Shown here in pieces: positions 52,519 through 61,294 of a DNA stretch of 64,000 nt. Position 1 is the stretch's first letter; every line of letters starts with the position of its first letter. The notes beneath the pieces were generated by a model. It was not told the origin of the DNA and did not search any database. It was given only the letters and a program-made list of their open reading frames with translations. Source of the stretch: Paenibacillus sp. FSL R5-0517 (GTDB taxonomy: Bacteria; Bacillota; Bacilli; Paenibacillales; Paenibacillaceae). The stretch covers positions 1,612,001-1,676,000 of the forward strand of contig NZ_CP150235.1 in assembly GCF_037974355.1 (NCBI RefSeq), given 5' to 3'. The translations under genes were made by a program, and so were the position numbers.

Positions 52519-53916
52519 ATGGATACTTTTCTAATCATATTGAATGTAGTGGTGATGCTTGCTTTACTTGGCATCCTCTACTGGATGCAGAAAAAGCATA
52601 TCTCCTTTACGAAACGCGTATTTGCGGGTCTTGGACTGGGGGTTGTGTACGGGGTTATTCTTCAATTGGTGTACACATCAGGTTCTGATGTAGTTACGAA
52701 ATCAGTCGATTGGTTCAATCTGGTCGGTTCAGGATATGTTCGTTTGTTGCAAATGGTTGTGATTCCATTGATCATGGTGTCGATCATCTCAGCCATCATG
52801 AATCTGAAGGGCAAGCAAAATCTCGGTAAGATGAGTGTTTCCATCATTGCCATTCTGTTGATCACCACAGCGATTGCTGCAGGGGTCAGCATTGTAACGA
52901 GCCTTAGCTTTAACCTTACTTCCATTGAAATTGAAGGTGGAGATCGTGAGATCGCCCAGGGTCAGAAGATGGAGGAACGTCTTGTTGATGTGAAGGATCA
53001 GACCATTCCGCAGCAAGTGCTGGAATTTATTCCTTCGAATCCATTTGCAGATATGACAGGAGAACGTCGTACATCCACACTGGCGGTCGTTATCTTCTCC
53101 GCGTTCATCGGTGTAGCTGTACTTGGACTGGATCGCAAAAAACCACAACAGGCGGAAACATTCCGAGGTATGGTTAATGCCGTATACGCGGTGGTTATGC
53201 GGATTGTAACATTGGTGCTCAGGCTTACGCCATACGGGATTCTGGCCCTTATCACCAAAGTGACGGCGACCACGAATCCGGATGAAATTCTCAAGTTGAT
53301 CAAATTCGTCATTGCGTCCTACGTGGCCCTCATCGTGATGTTTATCATTCACCTGATCATCATCTCACTGTCCGGGTTCAACCCGATTACGTATGTGAAA
53401 AAGGTTCTGCCAACACTGGTATTTGCCTTCACATCCCGTTCAAGTGCAGCGTCGATCCCGCTGAATGTGGAGACACAGACGAAGAAACTGGGCGTATCGG
53501 ACGGTATTGCGAATCTGTCTGCAAGCTTTGGTGCTACAATTGGGCAAAACGGCTGCGCCGGGATCTATCCGGCCATGCTGGCGGTGATGATTGCTCCAAC
53601 GGTCGGCATCGACCCGCTGAGCTGGGACTTCATCGTGACGTTGATCCTTGTTGTTATGATCAGTTCGTTTGGTGTGGCAGGTGTTGGCGGCGGGGCAACG
53701 TTCGCTTCCCTGATTGTATTGTCCACCATGAACCTGCCTGTAGCTTTGGCAGGATTGCTGATCTCTGTTGAACCGCTGATCGACATGGGTCGTACAGCCT
53801 TGAACGTGAACGGGTCCATGACTTCTGGACTTGTAACCAGCAAAATTTTGAAAGAAAATGATCATGACACATTCAATGATCAGAGCCGTGAGCTGGATTC
53901 AGCTGTTCAGGCTTAA
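52519..53916 (+). CDS. tcyP: L-cystine transporter (TcyP-like symporter)
   Basis: A 465-residue sodium/dicarboxylate-symporter (DAACS) family protein that imports cystine. It has about eight helices with the family hairpin segments AFTSRSSAASIPLNVETQTKKLGVS and ASFGATIGQNGCAGIYPAMLAVMIAP, and the NVNGSMTSGLV end region. The TcyP type is told from glutamate transporters by the long insertion around residues 130-185 (GGDREIAQGQKMEERLVDVKD). ATG 52519 follows GAGGAGGA. Monocistronic. Confidence 0.9.
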   Translation: MDTFLIILNVVVMLALLGILYWMQKKHISFTKRVFAGLGLGVVYGVILQLVYTSGSDVVTKSVDWFNLVGSGYVRLLQMVVIPLIMVSIISAIMNLKGKQNLGKMSVSIIAILLITTAIAAGVSIVTSLSFNLTSIEIEGGDREIAQGQKMEERLVDVKDQTIPQQVLEFIPSNPFADMTGERRTSTLAVVIFSAFIGVAVLGLDRKKPQQAETFRGMVNAVYAVVMRIVTLVLRLTPYGILALITKVTATTNPDEILKLIKFVIASYVALIVMFIIHLIIISLSGFNPITYVKKVLPTLVFAFTSRSSAASIPLNVETQTKKLGVSDGIANLSASFGATIGQNGCAGIYPAMLAVMIAPTVGIDPLSWDFIVTLILVVMISSFGVAGVGGGATFASLIVLSTMNLPVALAGLLISVEPLIDMGRTALNVNGSMTSGLVTSKILKENDHDTFNDQSRELDSAVQA

Positions 53917-53981
53917 TAGACTGGATTGGATAGAGGCTCGTGGCAAGATAGTTAGAGCCTTCTGCAATCTATGTGAGAAAA

Positions 53982-54018
53982 GCCGTCCTTCGGAGGAATC
54001 CGGAGGGCGGTTTTTTTT
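53982..54018 (+). terminator. Terminator after tcyP
   Basis: GCCGTCCTTCGGAGG and CCGGAGGGCGG can pair, followed by TTTTTTTT. Confidence 0.85.
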
Positions 54019-54237
54019 GTAGCCATCACATCATCAAACCTGTGCATGTTGTGTGAAGCCGTATGCTTTTTGATGCTCGTGGTAAGAGAGATGGATGTAG
54101 GAAAAGCGTAGTATGGTCGAGAGGAACACATGGAATATAGGAGGGGCGTAGTGACTCATGCACACTTGGAGTTATTTAGTTCTGTTCATGGGACGAGAAA
54201 TGTGATAGAGTATTCATGTTTTGGCCCTGAGCCAAAC

Positions 54238-54277
54238 CGCGGTTCGTAACCATCCCGCGTAATCAAAACTAGGAAGG
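54238..54277 (+). ncRNA. preQ1-I riboswitch
   Basis: A compact class I preQ1 riboswitch: P1 stem CGCGG (54238-54242) with CCGCG (54255-54259), loop TTCGTAACCATC, then the A-rich TAATCAAAACTAGG whose GG can pair back into the loop to make the H-type pseudoknot. Its 3' end contains the AGGAAGG ribosome site of the transporter gene. Binding of preQ1 should hide that site and repress translation. The pattern closely resembles known class I members (GUAACC, AAAAC..AGG). The rest of the upstream gap has no other recognised feature. Confidence 0.88.
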
Positions 54278-54279
54278 CA

Positions 54280-54975
54280 GTGTATGTATTTATGTTTAAC
54301 TTAGGGTGGGGAGCGGTTTTCGTTCTCGTAACTTATGGATTTTTCCTGTTGTGTTACCGCTTGTTCGGTAAAAAAGGTCTCTATGCCTGGATTGGTGTGG
54401 CTACGGTTATAGCCAACATTCAGGTGACCAAAACGATAGATATTATGGGAATCGTACTGACGCTTGGCAACACGATGTATGTCAGCATGTATCTGACCAG
54501 TGATCTGCTCAATGAGAAATATGGACCAGGTGAAGCGCGCAAAGCTGTATGGTTCGGATTCTTTACGTTGATCATGACGACGGTGCTGATGCAGATGGTG
54601 TTGTTCTTTGAGCCGGCACCGACGGACTTTGCACAGGATTCGATGAAAACATTGTTCGGTCTGCTGCCACGTCTGGCTCTCGGAAGTTTGACCGCCTATT
54701 TCATCAGTCAGTTCCTGGATGTACGATTATATTCCTGGCTGCGCAAGGTGGCCCCAGGGCGCAATCAGTTGTGGATTCGTACCAACGGCAGTTCGATCAT
54801 CAGTTCATTTGTGGATACATTGGTGTTCTGCACGATCGCATTTGCGTTCATCTATCCTTGGGATGTATGGCTGGAAATCTTCCTGACGACGTATATTATC
54901 AAATTCGTATTAACTGCGGTTGGAACACCGTTCCTGTATGCTGCACGCAGCTTTAAGTTTAAGGATGAAGTTTAA
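54280..54975 (+). CDS. Queuosine precursor transporter (YhhQ/VUT family)
   Basis: A 231-residue membrane protein of the VUT/YhhQ (COG1738) family that imports queuosine precursors such as preQ0/preQ1. It has about six helices, and family segments IGVATVIANIQVTKTIDIMG, GNTMYVSMYLTSDLLNEKYG and TNGSSIISSFVDTLVFCTIAF. The preQ1-I riboswitch over its ribosome site supports this substrate. The start is uncertain: GTG 54280 lies 5 nt after AGGA, and ATG 54292 is also possible. It is followed by its own terminator. Confidence 0.93.
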   Translation: MYVFMFNLGWGAVFVLVTYGFFLLCYRLFGKKGLYAWIGVATVIANIQVTKTIDIMGIVLTLGNTMYVSMYLTSDLLNEKYGPGEARKAVWFGFFTLIMTTVLMQMVLFFEPAPTDFAQDSMKTLFGLLPRLALGSLTAYFISQFLDVRLYSWLRKVAPGRNQLWIRTNGSSIISSFVDTLVFCTIAFAFIYPWDVWLEIFLTTYIIKFVLTAVGTPFLYAARSFKFKDEV

Positions 54976-54998
54976 AGAATATTCAAAGAGGATCACTT

Positions 54999-55053
54999 AA
55001 AATCACCCTTTGTGCAGTCCATTATAATTCGGACTCTGCAAGGGGATTTTTTA
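54999..55053 (+). terminator. Terminator after the queuosine precursor transporter
   Basis: AAATCACCCTTTGTGCAGTCC pairs with GGACTCTGCAAGGGGATTT, then TTTT. Long, stable stem. Confidence 0.9.
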
Positions 55054-55184
55054 TAGAAAACACATGTCCCCGAAACAAGAAAAACTCTTTTTACATTATT
55101 ATGAAAACGTTATAATATAAACGACCTGTCGTTATGAGCATGTATCATTAGCCAACGATGATTACAACCAAAGGGGAATCGCAC

Positions 55185-55538
55185 ATGTACTCTACACTGC
55201 GTTATACACTGGAAAGCAATGGCACAACCTACGAGAATGATAGCATGAATGCCTCGTTATTGGTGGATTTGATTACCAATCTGGAATTGCAGGACTACGT
55301 AGTACTTGTACCTTCGGAGCTGGTGGAGGGAAGTATGTATATGCAGGCTGCTGCGCTTGAGGAGCCAGGGTACATGGTGGCGGAGATTCGCTTGCAGGAA
55401 GGTGAGGGCGGTTTCCGGCATTACAGCTACAGCACAACAGATCCGAACGCGATTATTCAATGGTTTCTGGATTATTGGGGGAAGCAACAGCTGCCACAGC
55501 TGGAATCCTGGCAGGATATCACGCATGAGTTTGACTAA
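55185..55538 (+). CDS. Hypothetical protein
   Basis: A 117-residue acidic soluble protein I do not recognise. It starts with a strand-rich segment (YSTLRYTLESNGTTYENDS), then a central block (ELQDYVVLVPSELVEGSMYMQAA) and ends in a tryptophan/tyrosine-containing helix (AIIQWFLDYWGKQQLPQLESWQ). No signal peptide or membrane helix. The ATG at 55185 has AAAGGGGA 8 nt upstream; the frame extends to 55158 without a ribosome site. Monocistronic, with a strong terminator after it. Function unknown. Confidence 0.75.
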   Translation: MYSTLRYTLESNGTTYENDSMNASLLVDLITNLELQDYVVLVPSELVEGSMYMQAAALEEPGYMVAEIRLQEGEGGFRHYSYSTTDPNAIIQWFLDYWGKQQLPQLESWQDITHEFD

Positions 55539-55610
55539 TGCTAAATGAGTAAGCAGGAATAAGACACGTAGGATGCCGACGGAGTAACTTAGGATATGCT
55601 TCGTATAAAT

Positions 55611-55650
55611 AAAATCCCGCAACCCATGATATCATGGATTTCGGGATTTT
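55611..55650. terminator. Terminator after the hypothetical gene
   Basis: AAAATCCCG pairs with CGGGATTTT, with an inner CATGAT-ATC-ATGG hairpin. The A/T-run ends make it usable in both directions. Confidence 0.85.
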
Positions 55651-55822
55651 GCGTTCGCGATTGTACTTGCTACTCTTTCTGTATATGGGCCTAAGGCGTA
55701 CGCCTAAGGAGTATATTATTTTGAAGATACAGCTCAGCGCAGTTTCGTGCAGTGCGGTTCATGATGCAAGATCGGCTGAACATAGATGGATATGGTGTTG
55801 TTTTGACATAGATCCAATTGGA

Positions 55823-56911
55823 TTAGTCGCTAAGGATTTGCAGTTCTTTTGGATATGTTGTCAGAACTTCGACACCTGTCTCGGTCACGATGACATCATC
55901 TTCGATACGAACGCCGCCTGCTGCGGTATATATGCCCGGTTCAATTGTGAATACGGTACCTTCATTCAGGATGTCCATATTCTCTCCATGAAGAGAAGGA
56001 TACTCATGTACGTCAATACCCAGTCCGTGTCCTACTCTATGCATAAAGCGCTCTCCGTATCCGGCTTCTTCCGTGACCTGGCGTGCTGCACGATCCACTT
56101 CAGCGCAGGTGATGCCTGGTTTTACGATTTGGATAGCCGCTTCGTTCGCTGCGAGCACCGTGTTATAGATGGTTTTGAGTTCAGGTGAGATGTCACCAAA
56201 GGCAAATGTACGCGTGATATCCGAAGCATATCCTGCAGCATACACACCCATATCAAACATCAACAGGTCACCATGTTGCAGTTTCCGTTCACCCGGTGTC
56301 CCGTGTGGCAGGCCTGTTTTGGGTCCCGTGAGCACCATGGTATCAAAGGAAGGGCCGTCAGCGCCCAGCTTTTTCATCTGATACTCCATCTCGGCAACAA
56401 GTTCAATCTCGGTTACGCCTGTGCGAACATGAGAGAGCCCTTGACGCAATGTTTCTTCGATCAAATGAATGGCGTGGCGAATGCGGGCGACCTCATCGGG
56501 TGTTTTTTTCACACGTAATGTGCGAAGCAACGGGCCTACATCTTGGAAGCTGGCAGCACCAAGAGCGGCAGTAAGCTGCTCATAACGTGCGACCGTCACG
56601 TATTCTTTTTCAAGACCGACTCGGCCCAAGCGCCCCTGATAACGATCAAACAAAGCATACGGATTATCCGTATCCGTGTGAGTTGCAATGTTGGATACCG
56701 AAGAAGCGGCTGCCGCAGCTTCAGCGTCAAGTGCAGGTACAATCAACAGGGGCTCTTCGCCGCGTGCGAGAACCAGGCCAAGGAAGCGTTCATGCGGATT
56801 GCTCGCAAATCCAGTTAAATAGTAGATATGTTTCGGATCTGTGATCAGCATGGCGTCCAATCCTTGCCCGGACAGATCGGCTTCAAGACGGGATAAAGGG
56901 GTTTGATTCAT
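55823..56911 (-). CDS. M24 family aminopeptidase (Xaa-Pro peptidase, YqhT-like)
   Basis: A 362-residue dinuclear metallopeptidase that removes N-terminal residues before proline. All five metal ligands are visible: D220 (MFDMGVY), D231 (SDITRTF), H295 (VGHGLGIDVHE), E324 (TIEPGIY) and E337 (RIEDDV). The N-terminal creatinase-like domain spans about 1-130. ATG 56911 has AAAGGTGG upstream. Monocistronic, divergent from the sugar dehydrogenase gene. Confidence 0.94.
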   Translation of the reverse strand: MNQTPLSRLEADLSGQGLDAMLITDPKHIYYLTGFASNPHERFLGLVLARGEEPLLIVPALDAEAAAAASSVSNIATHTDTDNPYALFDRYQGRLGRVGLEKEYVTVARYEQLTAALGAASFQDVGPLLRTLRVKKTPDEVARIRHAIHLIEETLRQGLSHVRTGVTEIELVAEMEYQMKKLGADGPSFDTMVLTGPKTGLPHGTPGERKLQHGDLLMFDMGVYAAGYASDITRTFAFGDISPELKTIYNTVLAANEAAIQIVKPGITCAEVDRAARQVTEEAGYGERFMHRVGHGLGIDVHEYPSLHGENMDILNEGTVFTIEPGIYTAAGGVRIEDDVIVTETGVEVLTTYPKELQILSD

Positions 56912-57182
56912 AAGTGTAGTTGTCCACCTTTCGATTCTTACTATCTTTCTATTATAAAAGAATATGATGGAATTCCAAACTGTAGTGATTTCAGATCGGT
57001 TGAATCCCTTGAATTCTTCGTTTGAGCGGCTGGTGTGAAGGGTAATACAGGGCGAAACCGCTGTACATGAATAATAGCATCACAACTATAGAGAACAACA
57101 TAAAAACAACAGATTAACCATACGTTGAGGTTTAGCTTCGTTATTTTATACAAAAGTACGATCTGCGAAGGGAGATGTCATC

Positions 57183-58397
57183 ATGAATAATCGAGGAACC
57201 GTTCCACTGTATGCTTCATTATTAAGTGTGGCACTGTTAACAGCGTCATGTTCTTCAGCCGATCCCTCTGTTGGTGGAACAGAGCAGACGTCGTCTCAGG
57301 GACAGGGGACAGGTCAGGGGCAGACAGCCAACGGAGGCAATACTGGTGCGAGTGAAAACGAGAGTGGAGCGCAGGGAGAGGCGGTTATTCCGTATCAGGC
57401 TTCCGTTCTGGTTGAAGGATTGAATGCACCCTGGGAGATGGTAAGTGTGCCTGATGGTCGGATGTTTGTAACGGAGCGCCCTGGTGCAATTCGGATTATT
57501 GAGGATGGAAAACTGGCCCCTGAACCATTGATTGAATTCTCAGCTCCGTTTAATAAAGAAGGTGAAGGAGGGCTGTTGGGTCTTGCAGCTGATCCGGACT
57601 TTGAGGAGAACGGTTATTTGTATGCGTACCACTCCTATCTGGAAGGCGACGACATTGCCAATCGGGTGTTACGCCTCAAGGTGACTGAGGGGAAAGCCGT
57701 TATAGACAAAGAACTGCTTGGTAACATTCCAGGCGGAACGAATCATAATGGTGGGCGGATCAAGATTGGCCCGGACAAGTTGCTCTATATCACGACAGGT
57801 GAGCGGTATGAACCGGAACTGTCACAGAACAAAGATAGCCTTGGGGGTAAAATACTGCGGATTGGTCTCGATGGATCGATCCCTGCAGACAACCCGTGGC
57901 CGAATTCACCTGTGTACAGCATGGGGCACCGAAATGCACAGGGACTGGCCTGGAACCCGGACAACGGTTATCTCTATGCGACTGAGCATGGTCAACGTAA
58001 TCATGATGAGATTAACCGGATTGTAGCGGGTGAGAATTATGGCTGGCCCGAGGTGGAGGGAGACGAGGATGACAATGGTGCATATCAGGCTCCACTCGCA
58101 CATAGTGGGAATGATACGTGGGCGCCGTCTGGTGTAGCTTTTGTTGAAGAAGGACCTTGGGCCGGCTCACTGATTGCCGCAAATCTGCGTGGAGAGCAGT
58201 TGCTGAAGATTACTCTTTCGGAAGACGGTACACAGGTGGAGAAGGTGGAACCGATCTTCGAAGATGAGTGGGGACGGATTCGCAATGTGAGTGCTGGCGA
58301 GGACGGAAAGTTATATGTGCTTACGAACAATCGGGATGGACGAGGAACGCCACGGGATGGGGATGACAAGCTGATTGTACTTACCCCGGAGAGTTGA
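57183..58397 (+). CDS. PQQ-dependent sugar dehydrogenase-type lipoprotein
   Basis: A 404-residue lipoprotein with a signal peptide ending LTASC (C23) and a Gly/Gln/Thr-rich linker (about 30-65). The mature part is a six-bladed beta-propeller of the soluble glucose/aldose sugar dehydrogenase family: PWEMVSVPDGRMFVTERPG, EGGLLGLAADPDF, GGTNHNGGRIKIGPD, MGHRNAQGLAWNP and EHGQRNHDEINRI. The calcium and PQQ contacts fall in these loops. Enzyme activity outside the cell would need a PQQ supply, and no pqq genes are seen here. ATG 57183 follows GAAGGGAG. Confidence 0.9.
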   Translation: MNNRGTVPLYASLLSVALLTASCSSADPSVGGTEQTSSQGQGTGQGQTANGGNTGASENESGAQGEAVIPYQASVLVEGLNAPWEMVSVPDGRMFVTERPGAIRIIEDGKLAPEPLIEFSAPFNKEGEGGLLGLAADPDFEENGYLYAYHSYLEGDDIANRVLRLKVTEGKAVIDKELLGNIPGGTNHNGGRIKIGPDKLLYITTGERYEPELSQNKDSLGGKILRIGLDGSIPADNPWPNSPVYSMGHRNAQGLAWNPDNGYLYATEHGQRNHDEINRIVAGENYGWPEVEGDEDDNGAYQAPLAHSGNDTWAPSGVAFVEEGPWAGSLIAANLRGEQLLKITLSEDGTQVEKVEPIFEDEWGRIRNVSAGEDGKLYVLTNNRDGRGTPRDGDDKLIVLTPES

Positions 58398-58401
58398 TTT
58401 A

Positions 58402-58638
58402 TTCTAACGAACCTGACACACCTTAAATAGAGGTTTAATGGCGTTTGTAGAATGTAACGAACCTCAGCCACGTTATATCGCCAAAATTCACTCGAAACCT
58501 GCGGGAAAATCAACGAAATGAGTAAATAAGGTGTCTGGAGTTCGTTAGAAAATCTTGATACTCAAAATACTGCGTATAGGGTGTCTCAGATTCGTTACAA
58601 AACAGCTATAGCGTTTAGAGTGTGCCCAATTCATTAAA
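58402..58638. repeat. Array of five degenerate ~24-bp motifs in two orientations
   Basis: Two forward motifs (TAACGAACCTGACACACC at 58402-58425 and TAACGAACCTCAGCCACG at 58452-58475) are followed by three inverted ones (GGTGTCTGGAGTTCGTTA at 58527-58550, GGTGTCTCAGATTCGTTA at 58577-58600, and a weaker copy at 58616-58638). The start-to-start distance is 50 bp within both groups. The two orientations could form large hairpins. It lies after the sugar dehydrogenase stop and has no coding capacity. Confidence 0.65.
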
Positions 58639-58783
58639 GGTGGGACTCTGTCAAAAATCAGACACTCACGTTACGGATTTTTCGGTGAATTGTTTTGCCA
58701 AACGGGCAGGAGAAAGATTCTGTGCACATGCGTGGTGAAATATAGCGGTGTAATATAAGTAGATGTACATGCTTAATTAATCA

Positions 58784-58827
58784 AAGGAGCTGTCCCGTCA
58801 AATTCATGACTTATGGGACAGCTCCTT
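58784..58827. terminator. Bidirectional terminator between sugar dehydrogenase and MBL genes
   Basis: AAGGAGCTGTCCC (58784-58796) and GGGACAGCTCCTT (58815-58827) are exact 13-bp complements, and the loop has a GTCA/TGAC pairing. The T-tails are short on both sides. It is placed between two convergent genes. Confidence 0.75.
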
Positions 58828-58949
58828 GATTGTAAAGGATGTGTCATCCTAATCCTGAAGAGGGTACAACGTAGGTGTGCCACACCAATCTACAAGATTT
58901 AAAAGGATGCGTTATGGTCGCCAGAACATTCACAGTTCCGCGTTCTTAT

Positions 58950-59681
58950 TTATTCTGCGCTCTCCGCAAGTGTGGCAATACGCTGAGCCGGATCATTGGT
59001 GTACTCTCCACCGTGATAACAGAGAACTTTATCAAGTTTAAGGTCTGTCAGTTTCTTCAAGCTTCGGAGTGCTTCAGGCATGTCCGGTGTCGCAGGTGGC
59101 GCAGGGCCAACGAGTTCATCATCAACCACACGAAGTTCATCGGCAGCAAGCAGGAACTGCTGCTCTCCGAAATACAAGCAGATATGACCTGGGGTATGTC
59201 CAGGTGTATGAATGACTTGTGTGCCTCCTTGAAGCTGTAACAGGTCTCCGTCTGTCAGAATTCTGCTGATGTTCACTTCGGGCAGCTGCAAGAGCAATTG
59301 GTCTGCCAGTGCCAGAACGGGCGCAGGCAACAGAGCACGACGTTCAGGAGTGAACTTGATCAAAGGTTTCTCACCAGTTAGATATGGAATCTCATCGGCA
59401 TGTGCCCAGATTTCCAGATCGGGGATAGCATCCAGAAGAGCGCCCAGATTACCGATATGATCGATGTCCTGATGTGTAATAATCACACGTTTGACGTCCG
59501 AGAGTTGTACGCCCTCTTGTTCCAATGCGGATTGAAGTTCAGCAAATTGGCCAATCATGCCCGTATCCACCAAGGTCACGCCATCTTCATCACGAAGCAT
59601 GACGGGAAATATGGGACTGTTCCCGGAAGGTGTGGGAATCTGAAGATGTAGCACAGTAATTGAAGTTGTTGAATGGCTCAT
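58950..59681 (-). CDS. MBL-fold metallohydrolase with HQDxDH motif
   Basis: A 243-residue metallo-beta-lactamase-fold protein. The metal motif reads TH70-Q-D72-I-D74-H75, so the second histidine of HxHxDH is replaced by Asp, as in a known subgroup of lactonase-like MBL proteins. Other ligands are in IHTPGHTPGHICLYF, LAADE and CYHGGEY. The substrate is unknown. Family members start near the ATG at 59681. The ribosome site AAGGAGGTG lies ~24 nt upstream and a 6-bp hairpin fills the space between them. It converges on the sugar dehydrogenase gene. Confidence 0.85.
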   Translation of the reverse strand: MSHSTTSITVLHLQIPTPSGNSPIFPVMLRDEDGVTLVDTGMIGQFAELQSALEQEGVQLSDVKRVIITHQDIDHIGNLGALLDAIPDLEIWAHADEIPYLTGEKPLIKFTPERRALLPAPVLALADQLLLQLPEVNISRILTDGDLLQLQGGTQVIHTPGHTPGHICLYFGEQQFLLAADELRVVDDELVGPAPPATPDMPEALRSLKKLTDLKLDKVLCYHGGEYTNDPAQRIATLAESAE

Positions 59682-59686
59682 GGTAA

Positions 59687-59702
59687 TCCGGACAGTAGTC
59701 CG
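59687..59702 (-). promoter_or_regulatory. Hairpin between ribosome site and start of the MBL gene
   Basis: On the minus strand CCGGAC-TACT-GTCCGG forms a perfect 6-bp stem with a 4-nt loop between AAGGAGGTGTA and ATTACC-ATG. Folding it would bring the ribosome site to normal spacing, about 10 nt, from the ATG. It may thus be required for, or modulate, translation. Confidence 0.6.
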
Positions 59703-59737
59703 GTACACCTCCTTTTCTTTTTTAGCGATAATTGTTG

Positions 59738-60280
59738 TTATTCAGGGCGATTATATTTTAAGTGTTTTCTATATTTTTTGACCGTATGGAGCAGTGATTC
59801 GAACGTTTCTTCTTCATTACTGCCATCCTTAACGATGGAGACAAAAGAGAAGTTCTCATGAACAAGTTTGTTCCTTGTCTGAAATACCAGACCGAGGGCT
59901 TCGGCGAATTGTTCTTTTTCCGATTCCAGAGCAATGAACTCTTTACTCAGTTCGGCTTGAATGATCTCCATGTTGGAGCGTGCCCGATAGGCAGGAGTTT
60001 TCATCAGCTGGGTCGAATTAAACTTTTTCTGATATACGTGTCTGTACAGTTGATGTAACGTCTGTTCAATGATGGAGCATAGTTCGATGACCAGTGAAGC
60101 ATATCTTCGGTTTTTGCGTTTTCGGGTGAACTCACGTGTTTCTTCTTTGTCCAAAATACCGTATTTTTCATACAGCGTTGAATCAACGTTTTGCAAGATC
60201 TCCTGATATTCCTGTTCGAGTAGTGCGATTTCAAGTTTGGCTTGTTTTTTAACTTTTTTGAAGTCATCTTTGGTCAGCAT
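59738..60280 (-). CDS. Hypothetical HEPN-like helical protein
   Basis: A 180-residue, mostly helical, charged protein. An N-terminal coiled-coil-like part (about 5-58, KKVKKQAKLEIALLEQEYQE) precedes ELCSIIEQTLHQLY and a long helix ending R136-N-K-L-V-H141, then EN. R-x4-H is the active-site pattern of HEPN-domain RNases, and the preceding helices fit HEPN topology. No antitoxin-like or nucleotidyltransferase partner is adjacent. The ATG at 60280 has GGGAGGAC upstream; the longer frame is rejected. The HEPN assignment is inference and activity is unknown. Confidence 0.6.
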   Translation of the reverse strand: MLTKDDFKKVKKQAKLEIALLEQEYQEILQNVDSTLYEKYGILDKEETREFTRKRKNRRYASLVIELCSIIEQTLHQLYRHVYQKKFNSTQLMKTPAYRARSNMEIIQAELSKEFIALESEKEQFAEALGLVFQTRNKLVHENFSFVSIVKDGSNEEETFESLLHTVKKYRKHLKYNRPE

Positions 60281-60383
60281 ACTTGTCCTCCCATGGAAAC
60301 CGAGATGTGATCCTATCATTATCTCATATTGTCCGTCGTCGCGCCTCTAATTTCGGAACCTTTGGTTCAGAAGGGAAGTACTC

Positions 60384-61247
60384 ATGTCCATTCAGACAGC
60401 AATTGTAACAGGGGCCAACTCAGGGATGGGTTTGGCAACCACCATTGAACTTGCAAAGCAAGGATATCACGTAATTATGGCATGCCGCAGTGAGAAGCGC
60501 GGACAGGATGCTCTTCAGGAGGCTGTGCGTCTGTCCGGCTCTTCTGCAATTGAATTGATGTTATGTGACCTGGGTTCACTCGAAAGTATACGCCAGTTTG
60601 CCCGCACATTCCGCGAGCGTCATGATCGGCTTGACGTTCTGGTGAATAATGCGGGAGTGGTGATGATCAAGCGAAAGGAAACTTCAGATGGGTTCGAACA
60701 GAGTATTGGCATTAACCATCTGGGTCATTTTCTGCTGACTTTGCTTTTGATCGAACCTCTAAAAGCTGCAACGCAGGGACGGGTTGTAAACGTGTCGTCA
60801 GGTGCATACAAGGCCGGCAAAATCCACTTCGAAGATCCACATCTGCACAAAGGTTATAATCCGATCAAAAGCTATGCCCAATCCAAATTGGCTAATGTGT
60901 TGTTCACTCGAGCACTGGCCCGTAAACTGTCAGGTACCTCGGTTACGGTGAATTGTCTACATCCTGGTGCGGTGGGCACGAGTATTGGTGTAGATCGCAA
61001 TACCGGATTTGGCACACGCATTATGGCGTTTGTAGGCAAGCTTCCCTTTTTTCTGTCCCCTGAAGAAGGGGCGCGAACGGCTATTTATCTGGCTACAAGC
61101 CCAGATGTTGTCGGCATCACCGGGCGTTACTTCTATCAACAGAAAGAGCAGCAGCTGAAGGCGCATGCCGTTGATGATACTTCAGCTGAGCGTTTCTGGA
61201 CGTGGAGCGAAGAACAGGTCGGGCTAAAGCCTGATGAGAAATTGTAA
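60384..61247 (+). CDS. SDR family oxidoreductase (retinol dehydrogenase-like)
   Basis: A 287-residue classical-type short-chain dehydrogenase. It has TGANSGMG (9-16) for NAD(P), LDVLVNNAGVVM, the catalytic Ser (S138/S139 in NVSSG), and Y164-x3-K168 (YAQSK). The extended C-terminus resembles the WW-oxidoreductase and retinol dehydrogenase-like SDRs. The substrate is not known. ATG 60384 follows AGAAGGGAAG. It is divergent from the HEPN-like gene and convergent with thrS. Confidence 0.9.
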   Translation: MSIQTAIVTGANSGMGLATTIELAKQGYHVIMACRSEKRGQDALQEAVRLSGSSAIELMLCDLGSLESIRQFARTFRERHDRLDVLVNNAGVVMIKRKETSDGFEQSIGINHLGHFLLTLLLIEPLKAATQGRVVNVSSGAYKAGKIHFEDPHLHKGYNPIKSYAQSKLANVLFTRALARKLSGTSVTVNCLHPGAVGTSIGVDRNTGFGTRIMAFVGKLPFFLSPEEGARTAIYLATSPDVVGITGRYFYQQKEQQLKAHAVDDTSAERFWTWSEEQVGLKPDEKL

Positions 61248-61294
61248 TGCAACACAAGCTGATGATTGACCAATGAATCAGGTCGCATTAACTT

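Noticed and set aside
55690..55710. GGCGTACGCC palindrome between a terminator and the M24 peptidase gene
   Set aside because: Short palindrome with no gene start close by; likely chance.
58402..58638. CRISPR array
   Set aside because: The motifs are degenerate and in both orientations, with no regular spacers and no cas genes.
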